Assembly (NCBI RefSeq): GCF_000024205.1
Contig: NC_013216.1
Span: 2,790,001 to 2,854,000 of the forward strand
Source of the DNA: Desulfofarcimen acetoxidans DSM 771
GTDB taxonomy: Bacteria > Bacillota > Desulfotomaculia > Desulfotomaculales > Desulfofarciminaceae
DNA: 64,000 nucleotides
Direction of reading: 5' to 3'
Made by a program: the position numbers and the translations under genes. The notes under the pieces were generated by a model, which ran no database searches, was not told the DNA's origin, and was given only the letters and a program-made list of their open reading frames with translations. Within the stretch, counting starts at the first letter, position 1, and each line of letters starts with the position of its first letter. Below are positions 8,251-17,834 of this stretch, piece after piece.

Positions 8251-8282
8251 TATACATTAGAGCAATATTACTCATATGTATA
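8251..8282. promoter_or_regulatory. Candidate TetR operator / promoter region
   Basis: TATACAT (8251-8257) and ATGTATA (8276-8282) are exact reverse complements separated by 18 bases in a very AT-rich stretch 45 bases upstream of the TetR start. Extended AT symmetry surrounds both arms. This is suggestive of an autoregulatory operator, but AT-rich DNA makes chance symmetry common. Confidence 0.35.
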
Positions 8283-8376
8283 TTATAATACAATATTTCA
8301 CGGTTAACAAGTGAAGAACGCAGCAAAATAGCACAAATATCAAAAACATGAGTTATACACTTACAGTAAATTAGTG

Positions 8377-8411
8377 TAAAAAAAATAAGGACAGGGTTAG
8401 TTGCCCTGTCC
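8377..8411 (-). terminator. Rho-independent terminator after the DUF4829 gene
   Basis: GGACAGGG (8389-8396) pairs with CCCTGTCC (8404-8411) around a 7-base loop. On the minus strand the stem is followed by TTATTTTTTTT. It lies 83 bases past the stop of the gene at 8494-9846. Confidence 0.85.
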
Positions 8412-8493
8412 TGTGAGTGGTGGTGTCGCCAATATTGTTAATCGCGATGCCGGATTGAGACAGCGATGAAACAATCATTTCTACTGCTAACCT

Positions 8494-9846
8494 CTAATGC
8501 CCAAATCCTTCTATTTTCCATCCCGTCTGAAAAGATTCATAAACCATACTGCAATCCCAGTACTGCTTTCCGTTGCTGACGCTCACCTCCTTGTTGTATC
8601 GAAGGTCCACCGTTACCCTGAATTTTTTCGTGTTCTTATTAGGCTCATCAAGCAATTCAATTTTTAACAACTTTGCGGACTTAAGGTTATTAAAATTTTG
8701 ATCAGTTAAAAGCAAGTCGATCGCATCGTTATGTAACTTCTCGTTTCGCATATTTGTTGTCAACTCACCCAGCAGAGTTTTTTTCGAAATACAGCATTCC
8801 GCAGTCTCAGCGTCTTTTTTATTCAGAGCTGTGAAATATTCTTCAATAATCTGCTCCGGCTCCAGCCGGGACAGCCTTTCTTCGTTAGTGTCCGCTTTAA
8901 CTTTGTCCGCAAGCCAATCGTTAAACGTCTTGCCGGTCACTTCGTCAAAACTGCCCCCTTTCAAGCTGCAGGCATTAAACGTATTGTGCCGTCCGGCACT
9001 GATGAATGCGCCGATGATTTTACCGCCGCTTTTTACGACAATACCTCTGCAATTTTGTATTGGATAAAACTCTTGCGGCATGCTTTCATGAATTCTATAA
9101 ATTTTAACGTCAAGATCGGCGGCGTTAGAGTATGTGCTCATGTCAAGACCGATATCCTTTGAAAGCTCGTTGTTATACGCGAAATAATATGTATTTGGAT
9201 TAAAAGCAGACAAAGTGCTGATGTTGTTTAGCTTGTTTTTCATCTCGCTGATCTGATAATCAAGCGTCCATCCATATTCCTTAAACAGCGCCTCATCAGA
9301 TTTATCTACACTGAAGGTGATATTTGTGTATTCAAAAAGTGAATCAATATAGCGTGCAAAATCTGTTCCTATATCGAAAAGACCACCGTCCTTTATGATG
9401 TAGGCTTTATCGTAGAGTGTGTCATAGTAAAGCCCACAGCTATATCCGCCGATCTCATTTGACAATTTAATCGTATACTGATCTGTACGATTGTTTTCCA
9501 GATCATCTTTCTGCTTGGAGGGCATGCTTGTTCTTATCGTTGAGTCAATGTATGCCACTGCTTGGGAATCAGTTGCTTCAAAGGTATTTGACGAATTAAA
9601 TCCTTTGTTTTCGGAGAGATATGAAATTTTTACACTATCATATTCCGTGGTATACGCCGCTTCCGATGTCCTTAAAGGAGCGAATGATGACACATTACCT
9701 TGATTCGAGGGATTCGCAGGCATCCCTTCCGTTTGCTTACTAACGATAAGAGAAAGGCTGACCACAGCGACAATTACAATTGCCATAACGCTTACCCAAA
9801 ATGCATTTTTTTTATAATTCAACACATTTTTCATCCCTTCATTCAC
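8494..9846 (-). CDS. DUF4829 membrane-anchored protein, resembling the C-terminal part of a BlaR1/M56 sensor
   Basis: The product from GTG 9846 (450 residues) opens NEGMKNVLNYKKNAFWVS and a membrane helix at about 13-35. That is how many clostridial M56 (BlaR1-like) peptidase sensors look just before their last helix. The frame is open further upstream (LGPLAFGETG) to a stop near 9888, again matching the M56 consensus, so the peptidase half has probably been lost. The extracellular part ends with a DUF4829 domain (about 325-450: EQIIEEYFTALNKKDAETAE ... GWKIEGFGH). GAAGGG before an internal ATG (residue 5) could serve as ribosome site. Function unknown. Confidence 0.6.
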   Translation of the reverse strand: MNEGMKNVLNYKKNAFWVSVMAIVIVAVVSLSLIVSKQTEGMPANPSNQGNVSSFAPLRTSEAAYTTEYDSVKISYLSENKGFNSSNTFEATDSQAVAYIDSTIRTSMPSKQKDDLENNRTDQYTIKLSNEIGGYSCGLYYDTLYDKAYIIKDGGLFDIGTDFARYIDSLFEYTNITFSVDKSDEALFKEYGWTLDYQISEMKNKLNNISTLSAFNPNTYYFAYNNELSKDIGLDMSTYSNAADLDVKIYRIHESMPQEFYPIQNCRGIVVKSGGKIIGAFISAGRHNTFNACSLKGGSFDEVTGKTFNDWLADKVKADTNEERLSRLEPEQIIEEYFTALNKKDAETAECCISKKTLLGELTTNMRNEKLHNDAIDLLLTDQNFNNLKSAKLLKIELLDEPNKNTKKFRVTVDLRYNKEVSVSNGKQYWDCSMVYESFQTGWKIEGFGH

Positions 9847-9949
9847 TCCCGTTTCACCAAATGCGAGGGGGCCGAGAAGCCAGAGGCTTTATCAGGTAAT
9901 CGTGTGTTCCATGGAATCAGTGGTCGGTTCCGGTGGAATCTTGTTAATA

Positions 9950-10255
9950 TTATTTTTCACATTCTGTCTTTCCCTGTTTTTCCTTTTCCATGTCAACCTG
10001 TGGTTCATTGTTTTTAGGTTCAATTACTTTTTTTGAATTTAGTTCACTTTGTGACATTATTATACCAGGAAATATTACCTTTTTACTATTGTTTAATGAC
10101 TTAGCTATTGCGATTAATTGCTCTAAACTTGTTCAATATTATTATATCCTGATTCTGATTCAACAGCAAATGCTGAAATACCATCAATATCTGTTAGGCT
10201 TGGAAGCTTGTCAGCGTGATTGATGCCTGAATTACCCATCCCATATCTCAATGGC
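9950..10255 (-). pseudogene. Unidentified decayed gene with a frameshift
   Basis: Two overlapping minus-strand frames look like one broken protein. The first reads YGMGNSGINHADKLPSLTDI and stops after GYNNIEQV near 10135. A second frame continues SLEQLIAIAKSLNNSKKVI and ends in a highly charged tail (stop at 9950-9952). Joining needs one frameshift near 10130. I do not recognise the family. Apart from this, 9889-10332 shows nothing. Confidence 0.35.
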
Positions 10256-10332
10256 AAAAAAAAGTCATTGACAAATAGCCAATGAAACGAAATTAACCGG
10301 CTTTAGGAGCAGGTACTACGGTTATACAAAAA

Positions 10333-11805
10333 TCACACAATTCCCAACATACAATCAACAGCCAATGGATAGCTGTCTGCATGCAGACAAAAATCCTTAA
10401 AGAGCATGCCTTTTTGCAAATATACGATCCGTGTGCATACTTTTTGCACCAGTTCATGGTCGTGGGTGATAATCAAAACAGCCTTTCCAGAAGCGGCCTG
10501 CGCCTTAACGCATTGTACAACCCGTTCGAGATTCCGTCCATCAAGCCCCGAGGTAGGCTCGTCTAAAATCAATACCGGTGTTTGCTGCATCAGGGCAACC
10601 GCTAGGGTGAGCCGCTGCTTTTGTCCGCCGGAAAGGGAGGCCGGATGTCTTTCACGATACTCCCATAAATCAAGCTCATTTAAAATTTCCTCAGCTTTCT
10701 CCAGGAGTGTGGACTCCAATTTTTTGCCCAGGGTCATTTCGCCTAAAACACTTTCGGAAAATAACTGACTGTCGGTGTCCTGCATGACGAACCAGGCATG
10801 GCGGCAGCGTCTGGATGCCTTTACACCGGTACCGTTATACAGTATTTTTCCGCTTTTCTCTTTTACCAGCCCGCAAAGAACCCTGGCCAGTGTTGTTTTT
10901 CCAACACCGTTGGGGCCGGTAAGAGCTAATATTTCACCGGGTTTTATGCAAAAAGAAACATCAAGCAGTAAAAGCCCGCTGCTTTTTCCCGCTTTTACGG
11001 CCAGGTTTTGAACCCTCAGCACCGGTTCTTCACCCGTCAGACCGGTGATTATTTTATTCACGTCCCAGCTAAGTGTTGTTGTCCTCAGTCCCATCTCCGA
11101 CAGGCGATCCTTTGACAATGATTTCATTTGCCGTGAAGTATATGAACATTCAATTTTTCCATTTTTCATATAAACCACGCGGTCGGCAAGCTCCATCAGG
11201 TAATAAAGGCGGTGTTCGGCTATTATGACAGTGCTGCCGGCCGCTTTCAGTTTTTTTAATACCTCCATAAGCTCCTTTGTGGCAGCCATATCGAGGTTCG
11301 CGGAGGGTTCATCCATGACATAAATAGTTGGTTTTGCCGCCTGAACCGAAGCCACCGCCACCTTTTGCTTTTCCCCGCTGGAAAGAGTCAGCAAATGTCT
11401 TGCCAGAAGAGGCTCAATTTGCAGCGCGCGTGCCGCTTCTTTCATCCTAATCTGTATTTCATTTGACAGTATTCCATAATTTTCACAGCCAAAGGCTATT
11501 TCGTCCTTCACCACAGCAGCAAAAAACTGACTTCTGGGATCTTGAAACACGCTGCCCACAAGTTTGCCAAATTCCCATGGTTGTAAATCCGCCGCGTTTT
11601 TTCCACCCACATAAACCTCTCCGGATAACGTTCCTTCATAAAAATGGGGAATCAGACCGTTGAAAAGACGTGTCAATGTGGTTTTCCCACAACCGCTGGG
11701 ACCGGTCAGCACAACAAATTCTCCCTGCCGGACAGTCAAGGATATGCCGGACAATTGCTCTCGCTCATAGTTATAGCGAAAGCTGACATTTTTAATCTCA
11801 ATCAC
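10333..11805 (-). CDS. ECF transporter energy-coupling ATPase, two ABC domains fused
   Basis: The 490-residue protein holds two complete ABC ATPase domains. The first (about 1-235) has Walker A GPSGCGKTTL, signature LSSGEKQKVAV and Walker B IYVMDEPSA. The second (about 260-485) has GPNGVGKTTLA, LSGGQKQRLTL and LILDEPTSG. Such tandem EcfA-type subunits power energy-coupling-factor uptake transporters by pairing with a T component. The T component is encoded just upstream (11819-12514, 13-base gap) and the S component at 16094-16726. It is the last gene of the Fur-box-preceded operon beginning at 17787, so it probably energises uptake of a metal complex. Confidence 0.88.
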   Translation of the reverse strand: MIEIKNVSFRYNYEREQLSGISLTVRQGEFVVLTGPSGCGKTTLTRLFNGLIPHFYEGTLSGEVYVGGKNAADLQPWEFGKLVGSVFQDPRSQFFAAVVKDEIAFGCENYGILSNEIQIRMKEAARALQIEPLLARHLLTLSSGEKQKVAVASVQAAKPTIYVMDEPSANLDMAATKELMEVLKKLKAAGSTVIIAEHRLYYLMELADRVVYMKNGKIECSYTSRQMKSLSKDRLSEMGLRTTTLSWDVNKIITGLTGEEPVLRVQNLAVKAGKSSGLLLLDVSFCIKPGEILALTGPNGVGKTTLARVLCGLVKEKSGKILYNGTGVKASRRCRHAWFVMQDTDSQLFSESVLGEMTLGKKLESTLLEKAEEILNELDLWEYRERHPASLSGGQKQRLTLAVALMQQTPVLILDEPTSGLDGRNLERVVQCVKAQAASGKAVLIITHDHELVQKVCTRIVYLQKGMLFKDFCLHADSYPLAVDCMLGIV

Positions 11806-11818
11806 TTTATTCCCCCGC

Positions 11819-12514
11819 CTATGTAAAAAATATCATCGCGACAGCGCACACCACAAAAAACACGGCCATAACAACTCCGTCAGCAAGGCTTAACTGAATG
11901 CGCCGCAGGCATGTCCTGACGCCGGGATTGTCGATTCCCCTGGCAGAGGCGGAAGCCGCCAGTTCATCGGAGATTTTCAGGCTTCGCATCAGCAGGGGAA
12001 CAAAAGCACACTCAATGGTCATAGTTGGATTTCTTATACATTTTGCCGAAGCAAAGGAAATGCCCCGCAGGCGCATAGCATCGCGTATGGCCGAAAACTC
12101 CCTGGCAATACAGGGCATGAAGCGAAACCCCACGGCCAGGGGAATAACGACTGTTTTCGGCATCCGCAGCTTCTGCAGCGCGGCAATCAATTCACCGGGA
12201 GGCAACGCGGACAAGGCGGAAGCCGCCATGGTTACGGGGATAAAACGCGCCGCGAAAAACGCCATAAACCCGAATATGACAGCGGCCCCCGGCACATAAG
12301 CGTGAATAATATACTGCACACCATACAAAATGCCGAAAGCCAGCAGGTATTGCAGCGCTTTTTTGATCATCCCCTGGATCAGAAGATAAACCGTCATGGC
12401 ACCGATCAAAACAAACAGTCCCGCGTCACCAATTATAAAAGCAAGTATTCCGCATAAAATCAAAACAAACAGTTTTGTACGGGGATCCAAATGAAACATC
12501 ACCTTCGCGCTCAT
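11819..12514 (-). CDS. ECF transporter T component (EcfT/CbiQ family)
   Basis: The 231-residue integral membrane protein opens MSAKVMFHLDPRTKLFVLIL, typical of EcfT (the conserved DPRTK before helix 1), with about five to six hydrophobic helices. The cytoplasmic coupling region contains AIRDAMRLRGISFA and SDELAASASARGID, the two Ala-Arg-Gly-type motifs that contact the ATPases. I place the start at ATG 12514, which overlaps the stop of the upstream ABC gene by four bases (ATGA). A longer in-frame start at 12559 would overlap that gene by 49 bases. Confidence 0.85.
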   Translation of the reverse strand: MSAKVMFHLDPRTKLFVLILCGILAFIIGDAGLFVLIGAMTVYLLIQGMIKKALQYLLAFGILYGVQYIIHAYVPGAAVIFGFMAFFAARFIPVTMAASALSALPPGELIAALQKLRMPKTVVIPLAVGFRFMPCIAREFSAIRDAMRLRGISFASAKCIRNPTMTIECAFVPLLMRSLKISDELAASASARGIDNPGVRTCLRRIQLSLADGVVMAVFFVVCAVAMIFFT

Positions 12515-14256
12515 GATGCTTTCATGCTCCAGCCCGCCGAATGCTGCTGCAGGCTCCACAGGCGGTGATACAACCCTTTCTTCGCCAGCAGCTCTTCATG
12601 CACCCCTTGCTCCGCTACCTTTCCGTCCTCTAAAACGATTATTTTGTCCGCTTCTCTTATGGTTTTCAGGCGGTGGGCAATGATAACAACGGTCTTGTTG
12701 CTGACCAGAGCGCTAATAGCGTGCTGGACCTGGGTTTCATTTTCCGGGTCAAGAGACGCGGTGGCCTCATCAAGAAGCACGATGGGCGCGTCCTTTAAAA
12801 GCGCTCTGGCAATGGATACACGCTGCTTTTCCCCGCCGGAAAGGGTGCAGCCGCCTTCGCCGACAGGCGTATCATAACCCTGAGGCAGCTTCATGATAAA
12901 GTCATGGCAGCAGGCCTGCTTGGCCGCCCATTCAATTTCCTCCTGGGAGGCGTTTATTTTTCCAACCCTGATGTTGTCACGGATGGTATCCTTGAAAAGA
13001 TACACATCCTGAAAGACCATGGAAACGCGGGCCAGCAACTTTTCCGGGTCAACAGCTTTAATATCTTTACTGTCAATCAGCACCCTGCCGCCCTGCACAT
13101 CCCAGAACCTTGCGATAAGACGCGTTATGGTGCTCTTGCCGCTGCCGGAGGGTCCGACCAGGGCCGTAACGCTTTTCGGAGTTATGGAAAAGGACACATC
13201 TTTAAGCACGTCGGTGTTCTCATAAGCAAAGGTGACATTCTGAAACTCAATGCTGTTTCCGGCAGGAGCATTCTTTTCGCCCGGCAGGGGTTTTTCATGG
13301 CGGATTTGCATGATGCGCTCCGCGCTTAAAACAAAATAGCGGATTTCGGCATAGTTTACAAGCACCAAGGTCAGCGGCTCAAATACACGATTACCTAGCA
13401 GTAAAAATAAAAGGAAAACCGGAAGGGTAAGTTCCCCGCCCGCAAGAAGAAAAGTGCCGGTGAAAACCATCAGGGTAAGCCCGGAGCGCATAATGACAAT
13501 GGCCACCATCATAACAGGTCCCATAATGCCCTCCAGCCGGATGGATTCCCTCATTAGACGCACAAAAGCCTCCTGAAGCCGATGAAAACGCTCGCCGCTC
13601 ATATTATGTGATTTAATCTCCCGCATGCCGAGCAGGTATTCCTGCAAGCGGCTGGCACTGTCCACCTTTGCCTGCACATGTTTTTTGCCAAGACGCATTT
13701 GCAAGCCGGTGGAAAGCCATACGATTAAAAAAGATAACGGCAGTGCAATGAACATGGCCAAAGCCATTTTCCAGTCGATAAACAACAATGAAATAAAGGC
13801 TATGACAGGAAAAGCCACTGCGCTGACCAATTGCGGCAGATGGTGTGAAATGGTGGTTTCCACAGCGGTGTAATCACCCAGCATCATGGTTGTCAGGTCA
13901 CCCGGATCACGGCTTCCCAAAAAGCCCAGGGAGAGCTTGCGCAAATGCTCCGCAAGCGTGATGCGCCCGCTCGCCGACGCGTCATATGCGGTAGTAAAGG
14001 TTTTGCTGTAAGCAAAGCCGGAGGCGATGTACTGTACAATCATCCAGCCCGCGAGTATGGCGCATACCGTCCAAAGTCTCGCGGTATTGAGGGGTGTTTC
14101 AGGATTTGCAAAAGACAAATAAATGGTATTGAATACATCAAAGATAAGCGCCGCCGGCAATATTTTGCAGATGCCATCTAAAAAAGAAGCGAAGCAGGGC
14201 ATAAAAAGTGTCCTGGGATTGCCGCTTGATATATTGTAAAAGAAGTTTTTCATCAT
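12511..14256 (-). CDS. ABC transporter, fused permease-ATPase, YbtQ/YbtP-like
   Basis: The 581-residue half-transporter has six membrane helices in the exporter fold (about 15-310) and an ABC domain (about 330-575) with GPSGSGKSTITRL, signature LSGGEKQRVSI and Walker B IVLLDEATASLDPENE. It is paired with the next upstream gene through a four-base ATGA overlap, as expected for a heterodimer. Exporter-fold pairs of this kind (YbtP/YbtQ, IrtA/IrtB) are known to import metal-siderophore complexes. The neighbouring ECF genes and the Fur box favour import rather than drug export. That assignment is inference from context. Confidence 0.82.
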   Translation of the reverse strand: MMKNFFYNISSGNPRTLFMPCFASFLDGICKILPAALIFDVFNTIYLSFANPETPLNTARLWTVCAILAGWMIVQYIASGFAYSKTFTTAYDASASGRITLAEHLRKLSLGFLGSRDPGDLTTMMLGDYTAVETTISHHLPQLVSAVAFPVIAFISLLFIDWKMALAMFIALPLSFLIVWLSTGLQMRLGKKHVQAKVDSASRLQEYLLGMREIKSHNMSGERFHRLQEAFVRLMRESIRLEGIMGPVMMVAIVIMRSGLTLMVFTGTFLLAGGELTLPVFLLFLLLGNRVFEPLTLVLVNYAEIRYFVLSAERIMQIRHEKPLPGEKNAPAGNSIEFQNVTFAYENTDVLKDVSFSITPKSVTALVGPSGSGKSTITRLIARFWDVQGGRVLIDSKDIKAVDPEKLLARVSMVFQDVYLFKDTIRDNIRVGKINASQEEIEWAAKQACCHDFIMKLPQGYDTPVGEGGCTLSGGEKQRVSIARALLKDAPIVLLDEATASLDPENETQVQHAISALVSNKTVVIIAHRLKTIREADKIIVLEDGKVAEQGVHEELLAKKGLYHRLWSLQQHSAGWSMKAS

Positions 14257-16097
14257 ATATTCACCGCCTTCGTTTTTTTATCTTTAGAGAGTGCCCACGC
14301 CCCCGCATCCATATGAGCCGCCCACATGCGGTGGTACAATCCATTCTGTTCGATTAGTTCACCATGTCTGCCCAATTCCACAATTTTCCCCTCACTAACC
14401 ACGAGGATTTGGTCCGCCTCACGGATTGTGGAAAGCCTGTGAGCAATAATAATTACCGTCTTTCCTCTAATAAGTGTGCTTAGCCCTTCTTGTATTTTTG
14501 CTTCGTTTTCCGGGTCGGCAAAAGCTGTTGCCTCATCCAGCACCAGTATAGGAGAGTTTTTCAATATGGCTCTGGCAATGGCTATACGCTGTGCTTCTCC
14601 GCCGGAAAGATAGGTGCCTCCTTCTCCGATTTTGGTCTGATAACCCTGAGGGAGGCGCTCAATAAATTCGTGGCAGCAAGCCGCCTTTGCCGCCTCAATG
14701 ACTTGGGCGCCGGCAGCGTTCGCATGGCCCATGCGGATATTTTCCTCTATGGTGTCATAGAACATGTGCACATCCTGAAACACAAAAGACACGGCATTCA
14801 TGAGGTTTTCGGTTCCCATTTCCCGAATTTCCACGCCGCCTATACGGATGCTGCCCGAGGTTGCGTCCCAAAAGCGGGAAATCAAATTAGCTATGGTGGT
14901 TTTCCCGCTGCCGGAGGGTCCGACCAAGGCAGTTATTTCCTTCTCTTTCGCGGTGAAGGATACACCGGACAGTGCTTCGGTACGGGTTGCGGCATCCTTG
15001 TTGTCATAGGAAAAGCTGACGTTGTCAAATTCTATGGTATAATCCCCGGGCAATTTCGGTTTCATTGGTTCGGCAACAGGCTTTTGGGAGAAAATATCGT
15101 CAATTCGCTCCACACCTTCCGAAATTATCCTCATGTTCCCGCCTAAATTTATCAGTTTCAATATGGGAACCGACAATCCGGGGGCCAGAACAAGGAAAAG
15201 TATTAGGGTTAAAGCAAGCGCCTGGTTATCCGGCTGACCGCTGAGAATCAAAATACCCGCAGGAAGAATAAAGGTCATGATGGATGCCAGTATGGTCAAA
15301 AATACGGTGTAAGGGCGTTTGTAAACCCTGGTGATCTTTACCGCCCAATCACGATAATCCTTAATAGAATTATGAAAACGCAAGAAGGTGCTTACCGTAA
15401 GCCCAAACACCTTGACCGCGGGCATCCCCCGCACATATTCAACACCTGCGGCATTCATCTGCTCCAGTGCGTTATGGTAGCCCTTTGCGTAAAACTTTCC
15501 TTTCTCACCATAAAAAGCGGTGAATTGCGCCCCAAAGGCCCCCATGATTGGAACAGCACAGACGAGCGCCAGGCGCCAATCAAGGATAAACATCGCCATC
15601 AGCATGATCACGGGCAGCGCCACAGCCCCAACAAAATCAGGAAGCTGGTGGGCAATAAAGCCCTCGATTTTCTCCACGCTCATTTCCAGTGTTTTCTTTA
15701 TTGCCCCTGACGACTGTCGTGTATGATAGCCCATGGGGAGCTTTGCCAGATGCTCGGCCAAACGTATTCTAAGGCTGTAAAGGATACGGAAGGCCGATAT
15801 GTGCGAGGCCATGGTGCTGCCGTAAAAAAATATAAGAGATACCAAAAAGGAGAAGAGAGCCCATAACCCCCACTGGCGAATGGCAGCCATATCGCTTAAA
15901 GCCGGATCGGCGGCGTTTTTTAAAAGCTCCTCCACTATAAAGTATATAGCTACAAACGGAATAAACATCAGCATGGTGCTTATTATTGACAATATGCCCG
16001 AAAGGACGAGCAGCCCCCGTTTTTCACCCGCAATCTCCAACAAACGGGGAATGCCGTTTTTTTTCTTTACTCCAGCACTATTATTCATTATTTTCAC
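14253..16097 (-). CDS. ABC transporter, fused permease-ATPase, YbtP/YbtQ-like partner
   Basis: The 614-residue half-transporter has exporter-type membrane helices at about 35-330 and an ABC domain at about 350-600 with Walker A GPSGSGKTTIANL, signature YLSGGEAQRIAIA and Walker B ILVLDEATAFADPENE. The D-loop differs from the usual SLDPE, reading AFADPE, which may mark a degenerate site in the heterodimer. It overlaps both neighbours by ATGA, so its translation is coupled to the S component upstream and to the second half-transporter downstream. A metal-siderophore substrate is inferred from the operon. Confidence 0.82.
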   Translation of the reverse strand: MKIMNNSAGVKKKNGIPRLLEIAGEKRGLLVLSGILSIISTMLMFIPFVAIYFIVEELLKNAADPALSDMAAIRQWGLWALFSFLVSLIFFYGSTMASHISAFRILYSLRIRLAEHLAKLPMGYHTRQSSGAIKKTLEMSVEKIEGFIAHQLPDFVGAVALPVIMLMAMFILDWRLALVCAVPIMGAFGAQFTAFYGEKGKFYAKGYHNALEQMNAAGVEYVRGMPAVKVFGLTVSTFLRFHNSIKDYRDWAVKITRVYKRPYTVFLTILASIMTFILPAGILILSGQPDNQALALTLILFLVLAPGLSVPILKLINLGGNMRIISEGVERIDDIFSQKPVAEPMKPKLPGDYTIEFDNVSFSYDNKDAATRTEALSGVSFTAKEKEITALVGPSGSGKTTIANLISRFWDATSGSIRIGGVEIREMGTENLMNAVSFVFQDVHMFYDTIEENIRMGHANAAGAQVIEAAKAACCHEFIERLPQGYQTKIGEGGTYLSGGEAQRIAIARAILKNSPILVLDEATAFADPENEAKIQEGLSTLIRGKTVIIIAHRLSTIREADQILVVSEGKIVELGRHGELIEQNGLYHRMWAAHMDAGAWALSKDKKTKAVNI

Positions 16098-16726
16098 TTC
16101 GCCTCCACAATTTCTGAGCCCTGTATCAGACCCGATTTGATGAAGTGCCTCTTCAGCATGCTCCAGCCCAGGAGGCAGCCCAGCGCACCGCAGCCGGCGC
16201 CCAAAGCTGCGATGGCCGCCAAAATAAGAGGATCAAAGTAATACAGATTCATCAAAACAAGCTGCTCTGCCGAAAACATGTTGCTAAAGTGCTCGGAAAA
16301 ATACTGCCCCCCGAATATCCAGAGGAGAATTGGACCGAGCAGTCCATTACCGGCGTTAAATACCGACCATGCGACGGTATTGCGTTTGATACTTTGATAA
16401 GAGGATGCCGGTATCATAATAAGCTCTCCGATAATACCCAGAGGCAACATGATAATAAGCAGATGGGGTAAACCCATCAGTGTATAGAACAATCCTCGTA
16501 AAACCGAATGCAGCAGCATTACTCCCCGCTTGCCGACTTTAAAGGCAAGCAGCAGGTAAATGGGTGCGGTAACCATCCCTGTTAAAGGTGCTCCGGCTAT
16601 TAAGGCAAATCCCATAAACGGCATAGTAAGCACTCCGACAGCCATACCAACAACCGTTAACAGTGTTGTCAGTATGCCTATTAAAACCAAATCCTTAACG
16701 GTAAGTTTTATAGCTTTTTCTTTCAT
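16094..16726 (-). CDS. MptD-family ECF transporter S (substrate-binding) component
   Basis: The protein (210 residues from ATG 16726) opens MKEKAIKLTVKDLVLIGILT and has about six hydrophobic helices with the glycine-rich FMGFALIAGAPLTGMVTAPI segment typical of MptD/Trep_Strep-type S components. The start is chosen because GGAGGT lies six bases ahead; a longer reading frame adds 13 residues without a ribosome site. S components bind the substrate in the membrane and dock on the T/A module, here encoded in the same operon. MptD-type components are found with exporter-fold ABC pairs in Firmicutes, as here. Confidence 0.8.
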   Translation of the reverse strand: MKEKAIKLTVKDLVLIGILTTLLTVVGMAVGVLTMPFMGFALIAGAPLTGMVTAPIYLLLAFKVGKRGVMLLHSVLRGLFYTLMGLPHLLIIMLPLGIIGELIMIPASSYQSIKRNTVAWSVFNAGNGLLGPILLWIFGGQYFSEHFSNMFSAEQLVLMNLYYFDPLILAAIAALGAGCGALGCLLGWSMLKRHFIKSGLIQGSEIVEAK

Positions 16727-16770
16727 ACCAATACCTCCGTATGTATTAAAACGGATTTTGTACAAAACGT

Positions 16771-17787
16771 TTACTTACGGCCAACTTCCATATCTATTGG
16801 TCCCATGGCCATATCCAGGGTAGTGCCGCGCACCGACCTGAAACCCGCCCGAAGCATGGCATCAGCTATAAAGCCCTGTTCAAACGCCACGTCCCACCCC
16901 AGCATGGCCACCGGCAGCCATCCCAGCACCATAATTTCAGGTCTGGTCATTTCATGAGTCAAGCCATCGGTAACCACAACACATACTCCACCCGGATTAA
17001 GCGCATCATATATTTTCTTCATTACGGGGTCGATATTCTCTTTGGCAACATTCAGAGTCGCCATGGCCAGAACCAGATCATAGTTCTCCCCGATGGAGTC
17101 GGTTAAATAGTTTCCTCCCATAACCTCCATCCTGTCTCCCATCTCATACTCCTTGATGTAGGTTTGACTCACCTTAACCACCTCCGACTGATCAAAAACA
17201 ACCCCTTTCATGGAAGGATGCCTGTCTACAATGGCCATGCCAATCAGCCCCGGCCCCCCGCCCAGGTCGAGCATTTTCCGAAAACCCTCGAATTCCGGCA
17301 ACTGGGAGATAAGCTCAGCAAAATATTGCGCTATTCCCGCCCTTTCGTAGTTGGCATTGTATAACGCTGACCGCGCCCACATCTCTTCGGAGCCCAAATC
17401 ACCCCGAGAAGATGGCGGCGGAGGTCCCTCTTTTATAAGCCCGGTCAATTCTTGAAATTGTCCGAACCGGTGGAAGTTATTCATGAAAAACTCTCCCAGA
17501 TAGGTATCACGGCCTTCCACAAGAAAAACTTCAGCTTCATTACTATTTTTATACAAGCCGTTCTTCTTCTCCAAAAGCCCGCACGCCGCCAATCCGTCCA
17601 GGAAAAAACGCGTGTTGCCCGGATCTCCGCCGATAAGCCTGGCTACCTCATTGGCCGGTTTTGCTTCAGCCAGGCAACTAAAAACTTTTAGCTCAATAGC
17701 TGTTAACAGCAGCTTTGACCGCACCTGTCCCATTAAAATGTTATACAGGTTCTTATAACTGATGTCTACCTTAGGAAAGTTTTTCAT
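16771..17787 (-). CDS. SAM-dependent methyltransferase (O-methyltransferase family, dimerisation domain)
   Basis: The 338-residue protein has an N-terminal winged-helix dimerisation region (about 1-100; GQVRSKLLLTAIELKVFSCL) and a Rossmann methyltransferase domain with motif I MLDLGGGPGLIGMAI near residues 168-182 and GGNYLTDSIGENYDLVLAM. This is the architecture of plant-type and antibiotic O-methyltransferases. It is the first gene of the putative metal-complex uptake operon, directly behind a Fur box at 17835-17849, and 45 bases ahead of the S component start. It could tailor or release an imported siderophore, but no substrate can be read from the sequence. Confidence 0.8.
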   Translation of the reverse strand: MKNFPKVDISYKNLYNILMGQVRSKLLLTAIELKVFSCLAEAKPANEVARLIGGDPGNTRFFLDGLAACGLLEKKNGLYKNSNEAEVFLVEGRDTYLGEFFMNNFHRFGQFQELTGLIKEGPPPPSSRGDLGSEEMWARSALYNANYERAGIAQYFAELISQLPEFEGFRKMLDLGGGPGLIGMAIVDRHPSMKGVVFDQSEVVKVSQTYIKEYEMGDRMEVMGGNYLTDSIGENYDLVLAMATLNVAKENIDPVMKKIYDALNPGGVCVVVTDGLTHEMTRPEIMVLGWLPVAMLGWDVAFEQGFIADAMLRAGFRSVRGTTLDMAMGPIDMEVGRK

Positions 17788-17834
17788 CCAAATACCTCCT
17801 TGAATTTTATACTTGTTTATAACTTATGCGAGAA

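Noticed and set aside
8251-8282. Reading the AT-rich symmetry as a replication or att site
   Set aside because: Only one pair of 7-base arms is present, next to a TetR gene; an operator is the simpler explanation and even that is weak.
14490-15146. Long plus-strand ORF of 218 codons
   Set aside because: It is a GC-rich shadow of the ABC transporter gene on the opposite strand, which has full Walker and signature motifs.
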